A stretch of DNA of 64,000 nucleotides from Darksidea phi (taxonomy: Eukaryota; Ascomycota; Dothideomycetes; Pleosporales; Lentitheciaceae). The translations under genes were made by a program, and so were the position numbers. The stretch lies in the NCBI GenBank assembly GCA_030770425.1, contig JASJFT010000013.1:124001-188000 (forward strand), given 5' to 3'. Below are positions 46,801-56,931 of this stretch, in pieces; within the stretch, counting starts at the first letter, position 1, and every line of letters begins with the position of its first letter. The notes below the pieces were generated by a model. It saw nothing but the letters and a program-made list of their open reading frames with translations. It searched no databases and had not been told where the DNA came from.

Positions 46801-47355
46801 TTGAGGGCTACATGGATATCGATACGATTGAGCGCCAGATCTTCGGTGGCAAGCTGGGGCGCATGAAGTGGGCGCCGTATGCCAGTCCGCTGTCAAGACA
46901 TCATCGGAATGAGTATGGGGACTGTGTGCCTGATGACCCTACTTCAGATCCGGCAGTCGCGGCGTTGGTGGAGCAAGCTAAGCACGCGAGGGCCGGAGAG
47001 CAGCGCATCTTTACCATTGTGGATACCGGTCAGTGCCTCTCTTCGTCCATTACTCCCTGTCAGTATAGATCCCTAACTGCAAGCAGGTAACATGACAGCT
47101 ACCATTTTCCTTGCCGCTCGGCCACCCGTATGCTTTATTCTCGCAGGAACAGAGGGTGGCATGCAGCGTGCTATCGGATGCTCCTATGACTGGACAACCG
47201 CAACGATGTACCGTGAAACGGTTTTACGGTTCGAGACGCCCATACGGGATAAAATGTTCCGCGTCAGCAGGGTAAAGATTGGGTTCAATAGGAGGCAGCA
47301 TCCCTATGCACCCTTGGAACAAGTCGGTGAAGCGCAGGGTGGATTGAGAGAATAA
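43839..47355 (+). CDS. HET-like protein with Gly/Pro repeat N-terminus and membrane helices
   Basis: A 14-exon model encodes 945 residues: 43839-43841, 43894-43977, 44039-44311, 44365-44438, 44492-44612, 44663-44747, 44799-44850, 44903-45129, 45178-45233, 45285-45710, 45764-46036, 46083-46270, 46322-47028, 47087-47355. The N-terminus is Gly/Pro/Asn-rich with a 25-residue repeat. A globular part (TLKGYLHILDPHTVLKWEFP) precedes a HET-like core: SAYWIGCSCMPEPEHLQDDV, YRICDVIRGAHSLAIVVG, KRIWTFPEVLLAP, then LPGDHSYALMGLL. Near residues 690-750 two hydrophobic helices occur. HET proteins control allorecognition and cell death, but this divergent class is uncharacterised. The strong GTAAGT donor at 44453 gives a stop; a weak GTTCGG donor at 44439 keeps the frame. 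The 5' end is also uncertain. Confidence 0.72.
44051..44275. repeat. 75-bp tandem repeat inside the HET-like gene
   Basis: Three tandem copies of a 75-bp unit, the third diverged in its second half, encode HCGGGNFNPLSPFSSP plus a nine-residue tail per unit. The first two copies differ by only a few bases, so the duplication is recent. Confidence 0.85.
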
Positions 47356-47509
47356 TGTCAGTGTGGAGATGAGAGTGGAGAAGGAGCCTTCGTTATTTTG
47401 ATTTCTTTCGTGTTCTTCTATACCTAGCTTTATATCTTTCTTCTGCTACTTTGGTCCAATATCAATTCGCTGCTCTCTAATCTCGTTATAAAGGCTAAGT
47501 GTGCTCTCT

Positions 47510-47630
47510 CCATGAGGCTCAGAACGTTGCGCCACGGCACGCGCCACGCCCTCTATGAGGCTCTGGCCGTTGCCCGCGGCATGCGGCATGCGGCTCGCCC
47601 TCTTTCATGAGGCTCGGGCCGTTACCCTCG
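47510..47630. repeat. Imperfect ~50-bp direct repeats
   Basis: Three imperfect copies share the core ATGAGGCTC...CGTT(G/A)C followed by GC-rich text ending in GCCCTCT. Copies begin near 47513, 47556 and 47608. Confidence 0.55.
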
Positions 47631-47682
47631 TAGTTTTACCGTAACTTAAGTAATAAGTACAACTAACAACCTTCTTATATTT

Positions 47683-47932
47683 TAAGGTTTTCGGGACGAA
47701 ATACATTTTTATATCATCTTATTGGGTTATTCTACCAAGTTTGACGACGCGATAGCCACTACTTATTCGATAGAATACTAGATCTATTCCTTAGCTAGTT
47801 TCAGCTTAAAATTAACTAGTTCTTTCTATTTGTTAATTTCGAACAGTCTAATTTATAGATTATCCAGTTTATCATCGAATGAGTAGCAGCCATCGCGTCG
47901 TCAAACTCGCGGAATAACCCAAAAAGGTGACA
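47683..47932. repeat. Inverted repeat related to the 23.1-kb repeat
   Basis: The left arm (47683-47770, plus) and right arm (47875-47932, minus) both contain GGGTTATTC...AGTTTGACGACGCGA and end in ATTCGA, facing each other across about 105 bp. The left arm aligns with the reverse complement of 23116-23202. Most mismatches are C/T or G/A transitions, in keeping with repeat-induced point mutation. It may be two head-to-head fragments of one retroelement end, or a hairpin element. Confidence 0.6.
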
Positions 47933-48041
47933 TAAAAAAGGTTGAGGAAGTTACGTTGCACTGCTATGCCCGTAGAAGATGGCCATTTTGAAAATGACCG
48001 TTTGTTAGTACCGCATTCTCTACTCTATGATTTGGTCGTCG

Positions 48042-48215
48042 TTAATATGGAACATAGATATCTTCGAGATACAAAGGTACGCCAAGGCCGAGTCGACGTT
48101 GTCCCGTGGTGAAGACGTTTATCCTGACGGCGTTTACGATGCGGAACTTATCGTCGAATACTGCAAATGCTTTAGCAGTCGGCCGTTCCTGGTCGTCGTG
48201 CCACGGCAGTCCCAT
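48042..48215 (-). CDS. Putative 57-residue protein or gene fragment
   Basis: The frame from ATG 48215 encodes 57 residues (MGLPWHDDQERPTAKAFAVF, then DDKFRIVNAVRINVF, ending LGVPLYLEDIYVPY). Its composition looks protein-like. A second minus-strand frame just upstream, from ATG 48298 (MNYSSEIPPPSSTSFDTLYN), overlaps in another phase. A one-base shift near 48220 would fuse the two into a roughly 85-residue protein. I do not recognise a family. It may be a small gene or a remnant in the repeat region. Confidence 0.25.
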   Translation of the reverse strand: MGLPWHDDQERPTAKAFAVFDDKFRIVNAVRINVFTTGQRRLGLGVPLYLEDIYVPY

Positions 48216-48659
48216 TGCCGAATGCCTTGGGCGAGGAGGTTATAGAGCGTGTCGAAAGATGTTGATGATGGAGGTGGTATTTCGCTCGAGTAGTTCATGG
48301 CTGGATTTCTGTCATCAATTCAATGATATAATGGACAAGCCACAGCCGCATTTTAATTATGCTTAGGAGAGTAGACATGTTAGCGTGTCAACAAAAGGAA
48401 AAGAAAGGTTTTGCACTTCAACCTTGCAATTTCCTCTTACCAAATATCGTGAATTGAAAGAAGTGAAAACGTAAACTATTACTAACAAGATAACGTATGA
48501 TGAGAACGTAACTTCGTCCAACAGAGAACTTGCGAAATCCTCACACAGGTTCATAAATCGTCTCGCCCAACGAACTCGGAGAAAGCGGCGCATCCCGTAA
48601 AAGACAACATGTACGGGCACCCCTCCGGACCAGCTTTACCGACTTCATTATAGTCCAAA

Positions 48660-51600
48660 TTACTGCCTCTTCCGTTTCTCAGTACCAGCGCCAGCTAACG
48701 TACTCCCAAATACGCGCTCCACGTCTTCCTTCACCCGCCACAACTCCTCCATCGCCTTTCTCAGATCCTCTAGCTTCTCCTCTTGAAGCGTGGTCTCCTG
48801 TGATCGATTTGACGGAGGTAGTCCGGTGGATGGCGCAGCGATAGTATGTGAACGGAGCGGGGGTGAGTGGATGGAGCGCTGGCGATGGGGTACAGTCGCG
48901 GCTGAGGTGTCTGAGAGTCTACACGCTTTAGGCTGGGGAGGAAAGTTGGCAAGGAACCGCGGCGGGACGTCATTCGGTAGGCGTGGGGGCGCTGGGTGAC
49001 CGCGATCTGAGACAAGAGCCGTACTCGTGAGAATTTTGGAACGATCTGATCGGAGCACTGGCAAGGACGGCCGTGGAGCCGGACCTCTCACAAATTGCTG
49101 CATTTGAGCCTTGCGCTCCCGCTCGTGCCACGGGGCGGTGTCTCTCGACGCAGCAGCCTTGGGCCGAGGAGCAGCTTGGCGTGGCAAAGTTGTGTCTACA
49201 AAGGTACCAGGATCAAGCGTTAGTGGGACCATTGGGTCTGACCACCGGTTTGAAGCGGTAATCTCGGGCCTAGGGGCTGTCGATAAATTGGCTTGTTTTA
49301 GATGGTGCTCGAATACCGGGAGGGTCGTACAAGTCGCACTTGCTTTGCTCCAAAGTTCTCGCTTCAATCCGCGCTCAGAACCGAACGAGGGTTCGTGCAA
49401 TTTCTCGGAGTTGGCGGTCAGATGTGGGGGCTGAGAAAGGGGGGGCTGGCAGACAGGCCTAGGTTGTCTCCGCTGCTCCATTTCAGGACTCCTCCTTGTT
49501 GCAGCAGGCTTAATCTTCGGTGGTGAGTCTGCCTTGGACTTGGGTTCTAGCGGGGCTTTCAACAACTGAAGCCGCCTCAGCCGATCTACTGACTCCATAA
49601 GCACCGTGCAGTTCTTGCACCTCGGTTTGGGCACGTCGCTAAAGCTGCCTGAAACGATGTCCCTGGAGGATGTTTGCCAGCCCATGTACAAGTGAGTAGC
49701 GCTAGGTGAGGTTTCCCCGCACATTGGAATCCGTTCTTCGCTTTGAGCAGATGGCTGAGGTATCGTTGCATACTGCGTAGGCTGGTCTATCGTGGCCGAT
49801 CGCTTGAAGCCTGAGAATAGAGAAGGTTCACCGAAGCGTTCAAAGCCCGCAGAGGTCCGCTTACTGGTCCTCTCAAAGGGGGCGGTTGCCGCCCTCGACA
49901 CCGGCTTGATCTTTGACTCGCTCACCCTCTTCGGGATTCCAGGTGCACGCAGCAATGGTTCTTCAAGCACCTCTCTCCGCTCAGTATTAGAAGGCCATGT
50001 ACACTCAAAATCCGAGTTTCTCGAAACGAACGGCCACTTGGCATTCTGGCTCCGGATGATCTCAAGCATGGCTTGGCCTTTCGGCGCGGTAGTAAGGTTT
50101 TCATAGCCCTTTGAGGTGATGAGGATGTCGTCTTCGATGCGCACACCACCGACTGGGAAATAGCGGTAGAGAACGTCTTTGTTAATGTATTTTGAGTGAA
50201 TAGGGGAGGGAAGATAGAAGTAGCTAAGGGCGTAGGCGGAGAAGTAGCTAGAGTTGTTAGTTTCTCACATGAATAAAGATGGACATACGAACAGTCCGGG
50301 TTCGACCGTAACCACCATGCCCTCCTCCAAGTGCGGGCTGTAAGGATCTGTTGGCGCTAGACACAGCTTCTCATCGTAGACCGGTAGATGAAAGTCCTCA
50401 GGATATAGTGAGTGCGCCTAGGAACGTTAACATCTACTCCCCGTTCACTGGAGGATGCGCTTACCTTTTCAAACTTGGGATTTTGCTCATACAGGCTCAT
50501 CAACTCTTTCTGTCCAACATCATGCACCTCCAATCCTACGTGATGTCCTAATCCATGCGGGAAAAACGCCTTACTTGTACCCGCTTTGAAAATTTCTTCA
50601 ATAGTCCCATTGTACAAGATACCCAATCGCAATAACCCATCGATAGCAATGTGATGCGCTAGGATGTGAAGATCTAAATACCTAACACCAGGCGCGAGTT
50701 TCTCGATGCAAGCTTCCTGCATGCGCTGAACAAGCTTATATATGTTTTCAGACTCGATTGAAGGCCATGAGCCGGAGAGTGGAAAAGTGCGTGTGATGTC
50801 GGATGCATACAGCTCATATTCACACCCAGCGTCCAGACACATTAACTGGCGGTCCTCAAAGTCCTCATTGTTGGCGTCGTAATGGAGTGTTCCAGCATTC
50901 GGACCTGAGGCTGCAATCGGATCGTATGCTTGCTGTTTCGCTTGGTTTGAGATGCACACATCCAGGAACAGCCCCTCAACCTGGGCTTCGTTTTTGAACT
51001 TGAGGATGTTGGCAAGCACGTGCTTATGCGCTTCCGAGGAGATATCGTTCGCTTTGCGGATCAGCTTAATCTCATGCTCATCCTTGATCAGGCGGCTAAG
51101 GTTCGCAGCCAGCTGGAGAGACGAAGAATCTATCTCGCCTCCGAAGAAGGACATAGTAGGGGTCTGGTAGTCGTGCAGGATGTAGAGGCGTCCTTGGTAG
51201 TGCGCAGACCAGGTCCGGATCCAGACTTGCAACTCGTCGGCGAAGTATACCTCGTCGATGTCATATTTGTCCAGAGCTTCTGCAGGCGTGGATCCGCGTC
51301 CGTTCCAGATTACTCGTTCCGGATTGATGCGCGGGATGAAGAGGGCGAGCCTATCGTGTTGAATGTCGTAGGTCAGGTGGCAGTCCGACTCATTACATCT
51401 TTGCAGAATCAGCACCCTCGTCATTATCATCATCAAGGTCAATGTACACACCCGCTCAAATAGTAAAAGTACCGTCGCTGCCGAAATGGTGCCGGCATAT
51501 CGCTATCTTCATTGTTCCAAGCTGGCTGACCAGGCAGATAGATCAAGCCCTTGTCTACATCCATCTTTTCGCGCACTCTACGCGCATGTTGTTTCGCTAT

Positions 51601-51765
51601 CATTCATCAGCTTTCATCGCATCCCCATTTCCCGTGTCCAAAACACTCACCAGGGTACTTCTCCAACATGCTTGCAGCCTCCAAATGCAGCCAGAGCTTC
51701 TCTTTCTCCAGCCCCTGCAATCGCTCAGCGAGTTTCGAAGCATCAAAAGCCGACATGTTCGACAT
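48660..51765 (-). CDS. pepP: Xaa-Pro aminopeptidase (M24B) with long disordered C-terminal extension
   Basis: Five exons (51765-51651, 51596-51452, 51398-50465, 50417-50293, 50247-48660) join to 968 residues. After the AKQHARRV and [13 protein letters not shown]-terminal marks comes the pita-bread metallopeptidase fold. All five Mn/Co ligands are visible: Asp276 and Asp287 in [13 protein letters not shown], His368 in [15 protein letters not shown], Glu437 in VTVEPG and Glu478 in GGVRIEDD. It removes N-terminal residues preceding proline from cytosolic peptides. Beyond about residue 505 an extra 460 residues are polar, Pro/Arg/Ser-rich and probably unstructured, ending in a helix ([19 protein letters not shown]) and a basic KRKRQ. 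Most PEPP proteins stop near 460-500 residues. The fourth intron needs a GTTCGT donor to give the conserved GLYFS. Confidence 0.9.
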
Positions 51766-53547
51766 CCTTCTCTTTCGTACTTCGAGCCTGCGAAGATAAG
51801 ACGCTTTCGCTTTCAATTTCAAGAGAAACCCGGATGCAAGGACAGATCAAGGAATCCGGTTCACGACCGGTGAAGTCCAGCGCACGGGCCTTCGCGCTAA
51901 CGCAGCTACCGCCGGTCAACCAAGCCCGACGACCAACCACTTACAGCTCGTCCCCGGTGCTTTTGGCCCCAATGCAACGAATAAGCAAACGCATACCGGA
52001 ATCTTACCCACAATAGAGAGCGTCGACAGGAGCAACAGAGGGAAGGCAAAGGGGGCCACTTCGGTGAGGCGATGGCTGCCTTTTACCCCGCCCCGTCCTA
52101 CGCCGTATGCGGTGTGACTCGTGTACAGGTCGAGCTGAACTGAGTGTGCGACAACAAAGAACAGTGCAGTGGAGATGCGCATGTCGTGTGTCGAATGAGC
52201 GCATGGGGTGGCGTTTGAGGCTGAAGACGACTGGTTGGCTGTTTCTGGAGGCGAGCTGACCGGTCGTCTTCACGATGTTTTTGCCGAAAGGGGAGCAGCT
52301 AATGTATGAGGGGCAAAATTTATTACTCCGACGTGAGCTGTCTTCGTTGCATAGATTGTCCGAGATTTGGAGGTTGGCACATCTGTGTTAATGGGTTCGA
52401 CCGCAGTATACAGCTTCCACAACCAGTACTGTATAGGTAAATGGGCATTATCCTAGAAGGGGTCTTCCTAAGCATTCTTTGCATAACTCCTCATATATTA
52501 AAGCTAACACGTCGCCAGTCCATTACATCTTGTCTGCAGATAGCTTCTATTATATTGCGTACGTCGTTGTTCCTCAACTGGATAGCGCATCCACTGAGAA
52601 AATATTCCGAATTAACCGCTCTTGTGTTTAAAGTATAAAATATCAATACATCATCCGTACGACGCATCAACCATAGTGCCTATATATTAGAAGCTGAATG
52701 GTGCTCTATCTATTGGTGATATGAGTATAGCAAGTTCCCGTTAAAACCACCTCCGATACCCCGAAAAAGGCGCTGAAGACTACAATTAATTCCAAAGATT
52801 CAACTTGTATTTAAACATAACCAGATGTACCATACCACACAAGTACAGGTGCTGACCACGCAGGGCTCGTCCGAAACCCTTCTAAATCTTTCCCATTCAA
52901 CAACTCCACGATTGCTCAGTGGCAGGCCCAGAAGCATAAGGAAGAACCAATATCTCAAAATACTACCTTTTGACCAAGAGAGCAGCATTACAAAGTCTGC
53001 GTTTTACATAGTAGCTCTACTTGAATATTGCCATAATTTCTACACTGTCCATGGAAAGAGCTATACATCTCCCTCTCGCCCTGAAATAAACACCGGTACA
53101 GAAGGGGCTTTCAGTCCAGAAGACGAAAGCTGTAAATTCTACCAACCCGTTCATTAGGTCCGTATAATGCGAGAATTGTTTAGCAATGCAGAGAATGTGC
53201 TCCCGAAAAGCTTGAATAATTACGCACTTGAACTTGAGGAGATGCGAGCCCTCGCCTGATTTCTCCGACACGTCACCGACAACATCGGTTGGACTAATGC
53301 CAAAACTTGCGGCAGTGGGGTGGACAATAATAGGTCACACGCAATAGGAGGCAATAATTATGTATTAAAAAGAAATGCGATGATGCGGCAGAGCCCGGAA
53401 AAACTCGGTGCCATTACAACGACTGTGATAGGCCTCAAAACTGATTCGCTTGATCTTCGAGAAGTGCGACAGAATAAAAGAAAACGTGTAATCTATTTAT
53501 ACCCACCGATAAACGGGATAACATGATAAAAAAAAAGGCAAAAAATT
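51766..53547. other. Intergenic, promoter of pepP
   Basis: About 1.8 kb. A hydrophobic minus-strand frame at 51916-52182 lies in the pepP promoter and shows no family motif. The rest is AT-rich with no recognised gene. Confidence 0.4.
53523..53547 (-). terminator. Pol III terminator of the tRNA
   Basis: Immediately 3' of the tRNA (minus strand) come TTTTTT and then nine T in a row, the standard oligo-T stop signal. Confidence 0.7.
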
Positions 53548-53631
53548 TGCCTCGTCTCGGAATCGAACCGAGGATCTTCTCATGACATACACACATACGA
53601 GTGAGACGCTGTACCACTAAGCCAACGAGGC
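53548..53631 (-). tRNA. tRNA-Thr (CGT) with a 12-nt intron
   Basis: Minus-strand sequence starts GCCTCGT and ends ACGAGGC plus discriminator A, giving a seven-pair acceptor stem. The D-arm (GGCTTAGTGGTACAGC), the T-arm with GGTTCGATTCC and the five-pair anticodon stem TCTCA/TGAGA are present. The anticodon loop reads CT-CGT-A with 12 extra bases before the last loop A, the canonical intron site after position 37. CGT reads ACG, threonine. Downstream a T run (TTTTTT, then nine T) serves as the pol III terminator. Confidence 0.85.
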
Positions 53632-54769
53632 AGATGAATTTACGTATTTTTCCGTTTATAAGTAATATATATCCCAACGACAATAAGAATTCTGAACTTT
53701 CTCAGTCCCTTCCGTAATCAGACCATTGAATGCCAGACTAAGCACGTGATATATTACGCAGGGCTCATTCCGCTTTTCCCGTCAACGCTATCGAAAAGAA
53801 AGTTCTAGTTTGCGTCCAGCGCTACATCAATGGCGCATTTGTATAGTCGCCTATAGCTGGTCCATCTTGCCCTAACCGCGCCTTCTATTTGACAGAGTCT
53901 GCAATACCTCCTCTATTCTTCTTGACTCCTACTTGCTACCTGATGATCTCCTTCCTTAAACCGATCCTTTACACAACTAAAACCAAGTCCAATCCGTTTG
54001 TTCCACTTTCTCTGAAAACACGTCTAAAGGCATCAGAAAGAATACAATTACAACTCCCATCCCCACGTTCACACGCCCTTGGCGCTCACCCCTTACCCCA
54101 CACCATCATCCAAGCACTCCTATAAGCATAGCCTTAAACCCCGCCAAACCCGTCCTACAGGACCCAAGCAATCAGACCACAGTCAAAGCCAACACAGAAA
54201 AACATCGGAGACAGGTGCATGGATAACGTCAACGCGTCATAGACCCTTACCCTGTAGTACGTACAAACCAACCAACCAACCAACCAACCAACCAACCAAC
54301 TCACAAAGCAAGCACCCCTTTCCTCTCAAACACAAAACAACATCACAGGTGCCAATTCATTCGCACACTCCATAATTGCAAGAGCTTCGAAGACAAATTA
54401 TCTATCACAAGGCTACTAAAAGCACAAACCATGGAACAAGTAGTTTCCAGAAGCGTTCAAAGCGAAAGAAGACATTATCATTCCAACTGCAGCAATTGCG
54501 CTAGGGCTCTATCTACATGCAGCAATCCACCAACTCGTCAAATTACCGACCGTGTTTCCATCGCAGGAACAGAAGGCGAAAAGGGTGATCTATCTAAGGA
54601 GCGTACACAACCATGCATCCCATCAGGGCTTTTAAATTCCAACATCCATCACCCATCATTACCAAGGCAGCCCCCTTCCCAAGTGAGTCCGCAAGTCATT
54701 AAGCGTGTATCATAAATGAAAGTGTGAAGAAACAATATACATCCACGTACGCATCGGCTGCCGAGGCGT
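53632..54769. other. Intergenic, with a CAAC microsatellite
   Basis: About 1.1 kb. The only structure is a (CCAA)n tract near 54267-54300. It likely includes the 3' UTR of the wall-protein gene. Confidence 0.45.
54267..54300. repeat. (CCAA)n microsatellite
   Basis: Eight tandem tetranucleotide units without interruption. Confidence 0.9.
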
Positions 54770-56931
54770 TTAAGCCAACACAGCGAGCGCAATGGCACCA
54801 GCGAAGAGGGCAACGAAGGGCTTGTTCGTAGCACCAGCGCCCGGGAACTCGCTGACTGAGGGCGCGGGAGGAGCGGCGCTGGGTGCAGGCGAGGTGGGCG
54901 TCCCCGCTGGCGGGGCAGGAACGGTGCTCGCCTCAGGGACCTTTGGAGGAGCAGGCGGGTACGTCGTTGGTGCTGGGGGAGCAGGCGGGTAGGTGGTAGG
55001 CTTCTCCGGGGGAGCGGGTGGGTAGGTAGTAGGCTTCACCGGGGGAGCAGGCGGGTAGGTGGTAGGCTTCTCTGGGGGAGCAGGCGGGTAGGTAGTAGGC
55101 TTCACCGGGGGAGCAGGCGGGTAAGTGGTAGGCTTCTCCGGGGGAGCGGGTGGGTAGGTGGTAGGCTTTACCGGGGGAGGAGGAACGTAGGTTGGGCCCG
55201 GAGGATAAGTCGTCAGGGTGGTGGGCGGAACCGTGTAAGTCGTCGGGCACGTGGTGATGATCACCGTAGTCGAGTATGTAGTGGTCGTGACGACGGTAGT
55301 GGTGCCATACTCCGAGGTCGTGTACGTAGTGGGGCACGGGATTGTCACAGTCGTCTTTGAGGTGATCGTCGTAGTGATAGTCGGGTACACAGTGGTGTTG
55401 GTATAGTGGGACGGGACCGGGGGATAAGTTGTCGGCTTAGGCGGCGCCGGCGGGTAAGTGGTCGGCTTGGGCGGCGCTGGAGGATAGGTAGTGGGCTTGG
55501 GCGGCGCCGGAGGATAGGTAGTGGGCTTAGGCGGCGCCGGCGGGTAAGTGGTCGGCTTGGGCGGCGCCGGAGGATAGGTTGTCGGCTTGGGCGGCGCCGG
55601 AGGATAGGTAGTGGGCTTGGGCGGCGCCGGAGGGTAGGTAGTGGGCTTGGGCGGCGCCGGAGGGTAGGTAGTGGGCTTGGGCGGCGCCGGAGGGTAGGTT
55701 GTCGGCTTGGGCGGTGCCGGAGGATAGGTCGTGTTATAGACTGGCGGGGGTGGGGGCTAACGCAATGTCAGTATATGCGGCGGAGGAACACCCACAATCC
55801 ACCATTTTCTAGTAAGAATCGAGAAAGGGAACAAGAAATCATTACAGAGTCGTCGGCAAGGAATCATACCGGCGGCGGAGGATAGTAAGTAAAAGTAGGC
55901 TTGGAAGGTTTCGTCTTGGACGACTCCGGGCAAGGAATAGTAGTGGTCTTCTTAGGAGGCTAATAGGAAAAAGTAAGAATCAAGAGAAGGGGATATAGAA
56001 ATCAGTACAAGAGTTGTCGGTATCTAGACATACCGGCGGGGGAGGGGGATAGTAAGTGGATAGCGGAGGCTTCGTCTTCGAAGACTCCGGGCACGGAATA
56101 GTGGTGTCCTTCGGCGGCACCTAGGAAATATGAGAAAAAAAAGGGGATAAAAGGAATACATCGTTGTTAGGGCCAAGAAGGAACATACAGGATACCAAGT
56201 TTTCTTAGGAGGCTTGGGATAAGTCGTAGTCTCCGGACAAGGCGTAGTGGTGTTCTTCTGCGGCACCTAGGAAAATGAGAAGGAAAGAAGGAAAAACGGA
56301 GATTAGTACATGTTGAGGTATGAAACATACCGAGCGATAGTAGGTGGGTTTCACAGGTTTTTTGAAAGTAGTGTCCGGGCAAGGAGAAGTGGTCTGCTCC
56401 TTCGAGGCCTGGAAATATAAGGAAAAGAAAAGAGAAGTACATCAACCCAGTGGAAGGGTACAAGGAAACATACCGGAGGGTAAAAAATAGTCTTAGCAGG
56501 CTTGGGATACTTCTTCGTCTCACTTTCTGGACAAGGGGAAGTAGCCAGAGGCTAACGGAAATATAAGAAATAATTTGGAAGGAATCGCACTGCAACTTAC
56601 AGGAGGAGGGTAGTGAGGGTACTCCGTCGTCGAGGGCTAGCACGAATTAGTGTACTGTCTAGAAAGTTCAAAGCTCAAATTGACTTACCTTTGGCGGTGG
56701 TGGCGGAGGAGGATAAGTAGGATACTCGGTCGTCGACGGGGGCGGCGGCGGCGGCGGCGGCGGAGAATAAGTAGGATACTTAGTTGTCGACGGGGGATAA
56801 GTCGACGGTGGTGGTGGTGCAGGCGGGTACGTCTCCTTGGTAGGATAGGACGGCGGGTAGCCAGTACCGTATCCGTAATCACCAGCCGAAGCGGCGCCCA
56901 TGAGGGCGAGGAGCGAAAGTGTAACCTTCAT
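54770..56931 (-). CDS. GPI-anchored proline-rich cell-wall protein built of duplicated exons
   Basis: Eight exons (56931-56689, 56636-56601, 56551-56474, 56408-56331, 56266-56189, 56120-56034, 55959-55870, 55756-54770), all phase 0, give 558 residues. A signal peptide (MKVTLSLLALMGAASAG) leads into Pro/Tyr-rich sequence. Exons 3-7 are 78-90 bp variants of one module, each with a (I/S)PCPE or CPD motif and a YYPPPP or similar end. Exon 8 has a long (A/P)KPTTYPP repeat, a Thr-rich part (YTTSEYGTTTVV, TTCPTTYTVPP) and another TTYPPAPP repeat. The C-terminus (GAGATNKPF followed by a 15-residue hydrophobic end) is a GPI signal. It is an O-glycosylated wall structural protein by architecture. The individual exons are otherwise too short to be seen as frames. 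Confidence 0.88.
55441..55745. repeat. 30-bp tandem repeat in exon 8 of the wall-protein gene
   Basis: About ten copies of a 30-bp unit (GGCGGCGCCGGAGGATAGGT plus 10 bp) encode a PPKPTTYPPA decapeptide. A related repeat at about 54950-55190 alternates EKP and VKP versions (PPEKPTTYPPA, PPVKPTTYPPA). Confidence 0.85.

Larger units (their letters stand above)
47356..48659. other. Degenerate repeat region with inverted repeat
   Basis: About 1.3 kb. It contains GC-rich direct repeats (47510-47630), an AT-rich tract, an inverted repeat (47683-47932) and a short unassigned minus-strand frame (48042-48215). Confidence 0.5.

Noticed and set aside
51916..52182. Hydrophobic 88-residue minus-strand frame that resembles a signal peptide protein
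   Set aside because: It lies in the pepP promoter, is on the same strand with no motif or stop/poly-A context, and is likely chance.
55406..55885. A 159-residue plus-strand Arg/Gly-rich frame
   Set aside because: It is the antisense of the 30-bp proline repeat in the wall-protein gene.
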